DNA from: Anaerosacchariphilus polymeriproducens
GTDB taxonomy: Bacteria > Bacillota > Clostridia > Lachnospirales > Lachnospiraceae
NCBI RefSeq assembly: GCF_003363435.1
Contig: NZ_QRCT01000020.1
Span: 28,487-92,486 of the forward strand
Direction: 5' to 3'
Length of the DNA: 64,000 bases
In this document: in pieces, positions 61,639 through 64,000 of the stretch
How positions within the stretch are numbered: position 1 is the stretch's first letter
Layout of the letters: each line of letters begins with the position of its first letter
Notes under the pieces: generated by a model
Seen by the model: the letters and a program-made list of their open reading frames with translations, nothing else
What the model was told of the DNA's origin: nothing
The model's database searches: none
Program-made: the position numbers and the translations under genes

Positions 61639-61827
61639 TTAAGATTCAACAGCAAGAAATATATCCATATACACGACTCCATCCATACTATATTCCCATT
61701 CAAAGCATGACAAGACTTCACTATCCACAATACAATTTAGTTGATTCACTTCTATATAGCGCATAAGAGTCTTATATGCGTTCGGAATAAGTACAAAAGG
61801 TTTTCTAAATGGATCTTTTATTGTAAC
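61639..61827 (-). pseudogene. C-terminal remnant of a GyrI-like/AraC effector domain
   Basis: A 62-codon minus-strand frame directly follows an in-frame TAG and has no start. It reads like the end of a GyrI-like small-molecule-binding domain: FRKPFVLIPNAYKTLMRYIE and CFEWEYSMDGVVYMDIFLAV, the last strand being typical of AraC-type regulators with this domain. The N-terminal part is missing, so this is a decayed gene left between the hydrolase and the adenylyltransferase genes. The match is from memory of the family. Confidence 0.6.
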
Positions 61828-61861
61828 CTAATTACCACATACTTACATTTCGACTTTCTAT

Positions 61862-62734
61862 TTAATAAATTCCTTTCGCATCTTTCGGAAGAAACCTCAC
61901 ATGTTCTAAGAATCCTCTTGCATTCTTTCCTTCTATCTCATTATATTTAAATTCTAATAGTTCGCCAACATAAAGTGCCGTCTGCTCAAACAAATTACAC
62001 ATAGTCATTACTGCTTCCCATGATTCCGAAACTCTACCTGTAAAATATGTAGACAAATAAGTTTCCCACTCCTGTTTATCAATCCATCGATACATATACT
62101 TTCCAGATTTTCCAATACTAACCGAAAAATCCGTAAGTATTCCCACCTTCCAAGATAACATTTTTTCTAATTGCTTCCGCACATGAAAATTCACCATATC
62201 CTGCACATATGTTATCTCCTCTCTCCATAATCCCTTCGCAACATTATTCAAACACCACCAGAACTCATTACAAACGTTTAAATACTGCTCATTTGTTGGC
62301 TTTTTTATCCAATAATCTCTATCCGTTGACTCATGCACATCAGGAAGAATTGCTTTTTTATCTAATAGAATTCTACAAAGCTTGTCATCCCCAATATGTT
62401 CTTGAGCATGCTTTACCGTTTCAACATGCAGGTCAATTCGGTTTCCATCATCACATTGTATCAACCACCCATAGAAATTCTCTTTATCACTCGGATAATA
62501 TGGTGATTCCTCTGGATACTGCATATATAAAATTTCACCAAACCTTCTAATCCAAATTTTATCATTAATAAAACTAGCCGTTTCATTAACAACAAAGACA
62601 ATATCAAAGTCCTGAAATATGTCTTCTGGTACATTAACATTTGTTCTGGATCCGTTCATATATACTGCCAAAATACGTTCATCTTGATTGGCTGTTTCTA
62701 AAATCAAATGATACATTTCTTGTTCTGTTCTCAA
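61862..62734 (-). CDS. Aminoglycoside 6-adenylyltransferase (ANT(6)/AadE family)
   Basis: The 290-residue protein matches ANT(6): the N-terminal nucleotidyltransferase motif ILAVYMNGSRTNVNVPED with FQDFDIVFVV (Asp pair binding metal), then RFGEILYMQYPEE, LIQCDDGNRIDLHVE and NEFWWCLNNVAKGLWREEI, VGILTDFSVSIGKSGKYM and LYVGELLEFKYNE. ANT(6) enzymes add AMP to streptomycin. Whether this chromosomal copy gives resistance is not known; it is more distant than plasmid aadE. Translation probably starts at TTG 62734, with GGAGGTG five bases upstream; an ATG six codons later is the alternative. The kinase-like gene precedes it on the same strand. Confidence 0.92.
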   Translation of the reverse strand: MRTEQEMYHLILETANQDERILAVYMNGSRTNVNVPEDIFQDFDIVFVVNETASFINDKIWIRRFGEILYMQYPEESPYYPSDKENFYGWLIQCDDGNRIDLHVETVKHAQEHIGDDKLCRILLDKKAILPDVHESTDRDYWIKKPTNEQYLNVCNEFWWCLNNVAKGLWREEITYVQDMVNFHVRKQLEKMLSWKVGILTDFSVSIGKSGKYMYRWIDKQEWETYLSTYFTGRVSESWEAVMTMCNLFEQTALYVGELLEFKYNEIEGKNARGFLEHVRFLPKDAKGIY

Positions 62735-62800
62735 ATTTACACCTCCGATACTGTATTCAAATTATTTTCCGCTATAAATAATTGCATTCTACCAACTTTT

Positions 62801-63712
62801 TTAAATATCTCCATTACAAGCATCACTCCACGCTGCATAAAATTCTCTTATAGTTCGATATCTGTTCTCTCTTTTTTGTTTTGTTGCCTTAATCACAACG
62901 TTGTAACTCTTTTCATTTAATGACCATTTTTCTAATGTAGACGGATAGAAACAACAATCATTATAACGCTTCAAAATATCTTCACTGTCAAAATCTCCAA
63001 AAAAATCAAAAATCAAAGCACCTATCGTAAATACATTCGTAACCTCATTAATTATATCCCCAAATATATATTCCTCTGGAGATTTCAACCGTTTTGTTCC
63101 ATACCAATCACTTCCCATGTTATTAATCACTGGTGATTTTCTAAAAAAGTCTATATCGCAAAAAGTTGTTTCATCGTTTTTGAAATCATATAAAATACTT
63201 CCATCATAAAAATCGACCGCTACATAATTATGCTTAGATACGTTTATCATAAAAGTAAAAATTTCATCTACTACTTTTAATTTCCTTTTTGCATCCAATT
63301 TTTTAAACCGTTCTGCAGGACTCTTAAGACTGGAATTATTTTTATATTTTTCAAAATTCCAATGATCGAATAGACATTCTCCTTCTGACCATTTGAAAAC
63401 TGCAATAAAAAACTCGTTATATTGATATGCATCAACCATCTCTATTAAATTAGGACTTTTGAGATTTTGATATAGTTGAACAGATTTTTTTAGTATATTT
63501 ACTGCCTCTAGTGGTGCAACCTCTGCATTAACTGTACCAACTCCAGCTATTTTACAGAAATACTTATCAACTTTATCTTGTATTCCTACACAAAGACATC
63601 CTGAACCCGTCTGATCGATTACCGAAAAAGCATTTCCATACTTATTCAACCAAGAAAAGTCTATTTTTCTGTTTAGTTGGAATTCAATTTCATCAATTTT
63701 ATTTATAACCAT
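62801..63712 (-). CDS. Protein-kinase-like protein with altered catalytic motifs
   Basis: The 303-residue protein has kinase-fold features: a conserved Lys in KYFCKIAGVG (about 52), a hinge-like FIAVFKWSEGECLFD (about 104), and VAVDFYDGSILYDF with TTFCDIDFFRK in place of the HRDxKxxN and DFG motifs. GTKRLKSPEEYIFGD resembles the APE-region of Ser/Thr kinases. The Asp residues of the VDF and DID segments could still hold metal, but the HRD histidine and arginine and the Asn are changed. Function is unknown. ATG 63712 lies six bases after GGAGG; the in-frame ATG at 63724 overlaps that site. It precedes the adenylyltransferase gene by 66 bases. Confidence 0.8.
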   Translation of the reverse strand: MVINKIDEIEFQLNRKIDFSWLNKYGNAFSVIDQTGSGCLCVGIQDKVDKYFCKIAGVGTVNAEVAPLEAVNILKKSVQLYQNLKSPNLIEMVDAYQYNEFFIAVFKWSEGECLFDHWNFEKYKNNSSLKSPAERFKKLDAKRKLKVVDEIFTFMINVSKHNYVAVDFYDGSILYDFKNDETTFCDIDFFRKSPVINNMGSDWYGTKRLKSPEEYIFGDIINEVTNVFTIGALIFDFFGDFDSEDILKRYNDCCFYPSTLEKWSLNEKSYNVVIKATKQKRENRYRTIREFYAAWSDACNGDI

Positions 63713-63877
63713 TTTATCCTCCATTGTTAAGAAAAGCTAAAATTTGCATACTGTAATTTGTCAATTAACACAGTCTGTTTATGAATATAGAAAAAGATAT
63801 CTGGCTCACTTATAAAAGTACACGTTTATTCAAATTATCCAATGTTTAATTAATTTATTACAACACTTTCAAAACTT

Positions 63878-63889
63878 CTATTTATACAT
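63878..63889 (-). CDS. Candidate three-codon leader ORF (Met-Tyr-Lys)
   Basis: On the minus strand AAGGAGAG sits eight bases before ATG, followed by TAT AAA TAG. It lies just downstream of a good promoter and a 9-base inverted repeat, about 165 bases before the kinase-like gene. Very short translated ORFs of this kind exist in attenuation leaders of resistance genes. It may also be chance. Confidence 0.3.
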   Translation of the reverse strand: MYK

Positions 63890-63904
63890 TTTTGTGTCTC
63901 TCCT

Positions 63905-63938
63905 TTTGGCTAAATAATAAATGTATATATTAGCCGAA
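63905..63938. promoter_or_regulatory. Inverted repeat in the leader of the kinase-like gene
   Basis: TTTGGCTAA (63905-63913) and TTAGCCGAA (63930-63938) pair at eight of nine positions. The repeat runs from the -10 box to the edge of the ribosome site of the short ORF, so it could act as an operator or as a hairpin beside that site. Confidence 0.5.
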
Positions 63939-63955
63939 TATTTATTTATAGTCAA
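63927..63955 (-). promoter_or_regulatory. Promoter upstream of the kinase-like gene
   Basis: Minus-strand TTGACT (63950-63955) and TAATAT (63927-63932) are 17 bases apart. The transcript would have a leader of about 210 bases before the kinase-like ATG. The remaining part of this 276-base gap to the window edge shows no further gene. Confidence 0.65.
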
Positions 63956-64000
63956 CTACTTTTACATATTTAAAGTTTTTATGTACCCCATTTTTGATAA

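Noticed and set aside
1..64000. tRNA, rRNA, CRISPR, prophage or insertion sequences
   Set aside because: I saw no cloverleaf arms, repeat-spacer arrays, transposase motifs or phage structural genes. A covariance-model scan for tRNA and small RNA would be decisive.

Overview
The window reads as chromosomal DNA of an AT-rich, Gram-positive anaerobe of the class Clostridia, most likely a Lachnospiraceae-type gut bacterium. This rests on the low GC content, strong AGGAGG ribosome sites, the 873-residue AdhE with a Rex-type operator, a BirA-type biotin operator, and the many small ABC/regulator cassettes. The species is an inference. Nearly all genes lie on the minus strand, so gene order below runs from high to low coordinates within each operon. 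I saw no rRNA, tRNA, CRISPR array, transposase or phage gene.

Layout. 1-2508: an ECF sigma factor, a TTG-started membrane anti-sigma-like protein cut by the window edge, and a lipoprotein. 2635-5505: two YdbS/YdbT-like PH-domain proteins and a membrane-anchored MerR regulator. 5657-13156: a purine permease, then a biotin operon in the order bioW-bioF fusion, bioD, bioA, followed by an iron alcohol dehydrogenase and a flavoprotein; its promoter is overlapped by a BirA-type operator. 13319-17981: phosphotransferase, adhE (Rex-type site upstream) and a LysR regulator. 18118-22004: MATE exporter, DUF1848 protein, racemase and M23 peptidase. 22117-27161: a TetR/MFS/ABC export operon. 27331-29534: TetR, acyltransferase 3 and a phosphodiesterase. 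29696-34264: a complete Bce-type peptide sensing and detoxification module. 34361-37049: a DUF4143 ATPase and two MgtC paralogues.

37126-48339 is the most system-like region. A nine-gene minus-strand operon (PfkB kinase, fused ABC permease, ABC ATPase, substrate-binding lipoprotein, small membrane protein, two HAD phosphatases, EEP-fold hydrolase, PHP hydrolase) diverges from a second, paralogous PfkB kinase and a LacI-family regulator. A repeated ACGTTAC-containing motif lies at all three promoter regions, which suggests one regulon for import, phosphorylation and dephosphorylation of an unidentified, possibly phosphorylated, substrate.

48361-64000: a Gfo/Idh oxidoreductase, an unknown protein and an ArsB/NhaD-type permease; a cold-shock protein with an HMA-like protein lacking cysteines; nucleoside phosphorylase and GrpB; a PadR regulator and an iron-sulfur flavoprotein sharing one 16-bp palindrome; an XRE/PLDc_N/ABC cassette; a VanZ protein; a frameshifted TetR gene beside an alpha/beta hydrolase; two decayed gene ends; an ANT(6)-type adenylyltransferase; and an unusual kinase-like protein behind a leader with a three-codon ORF. 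The second half is rich in small drug- and peptide-defence cassettes, each with its own regulator.
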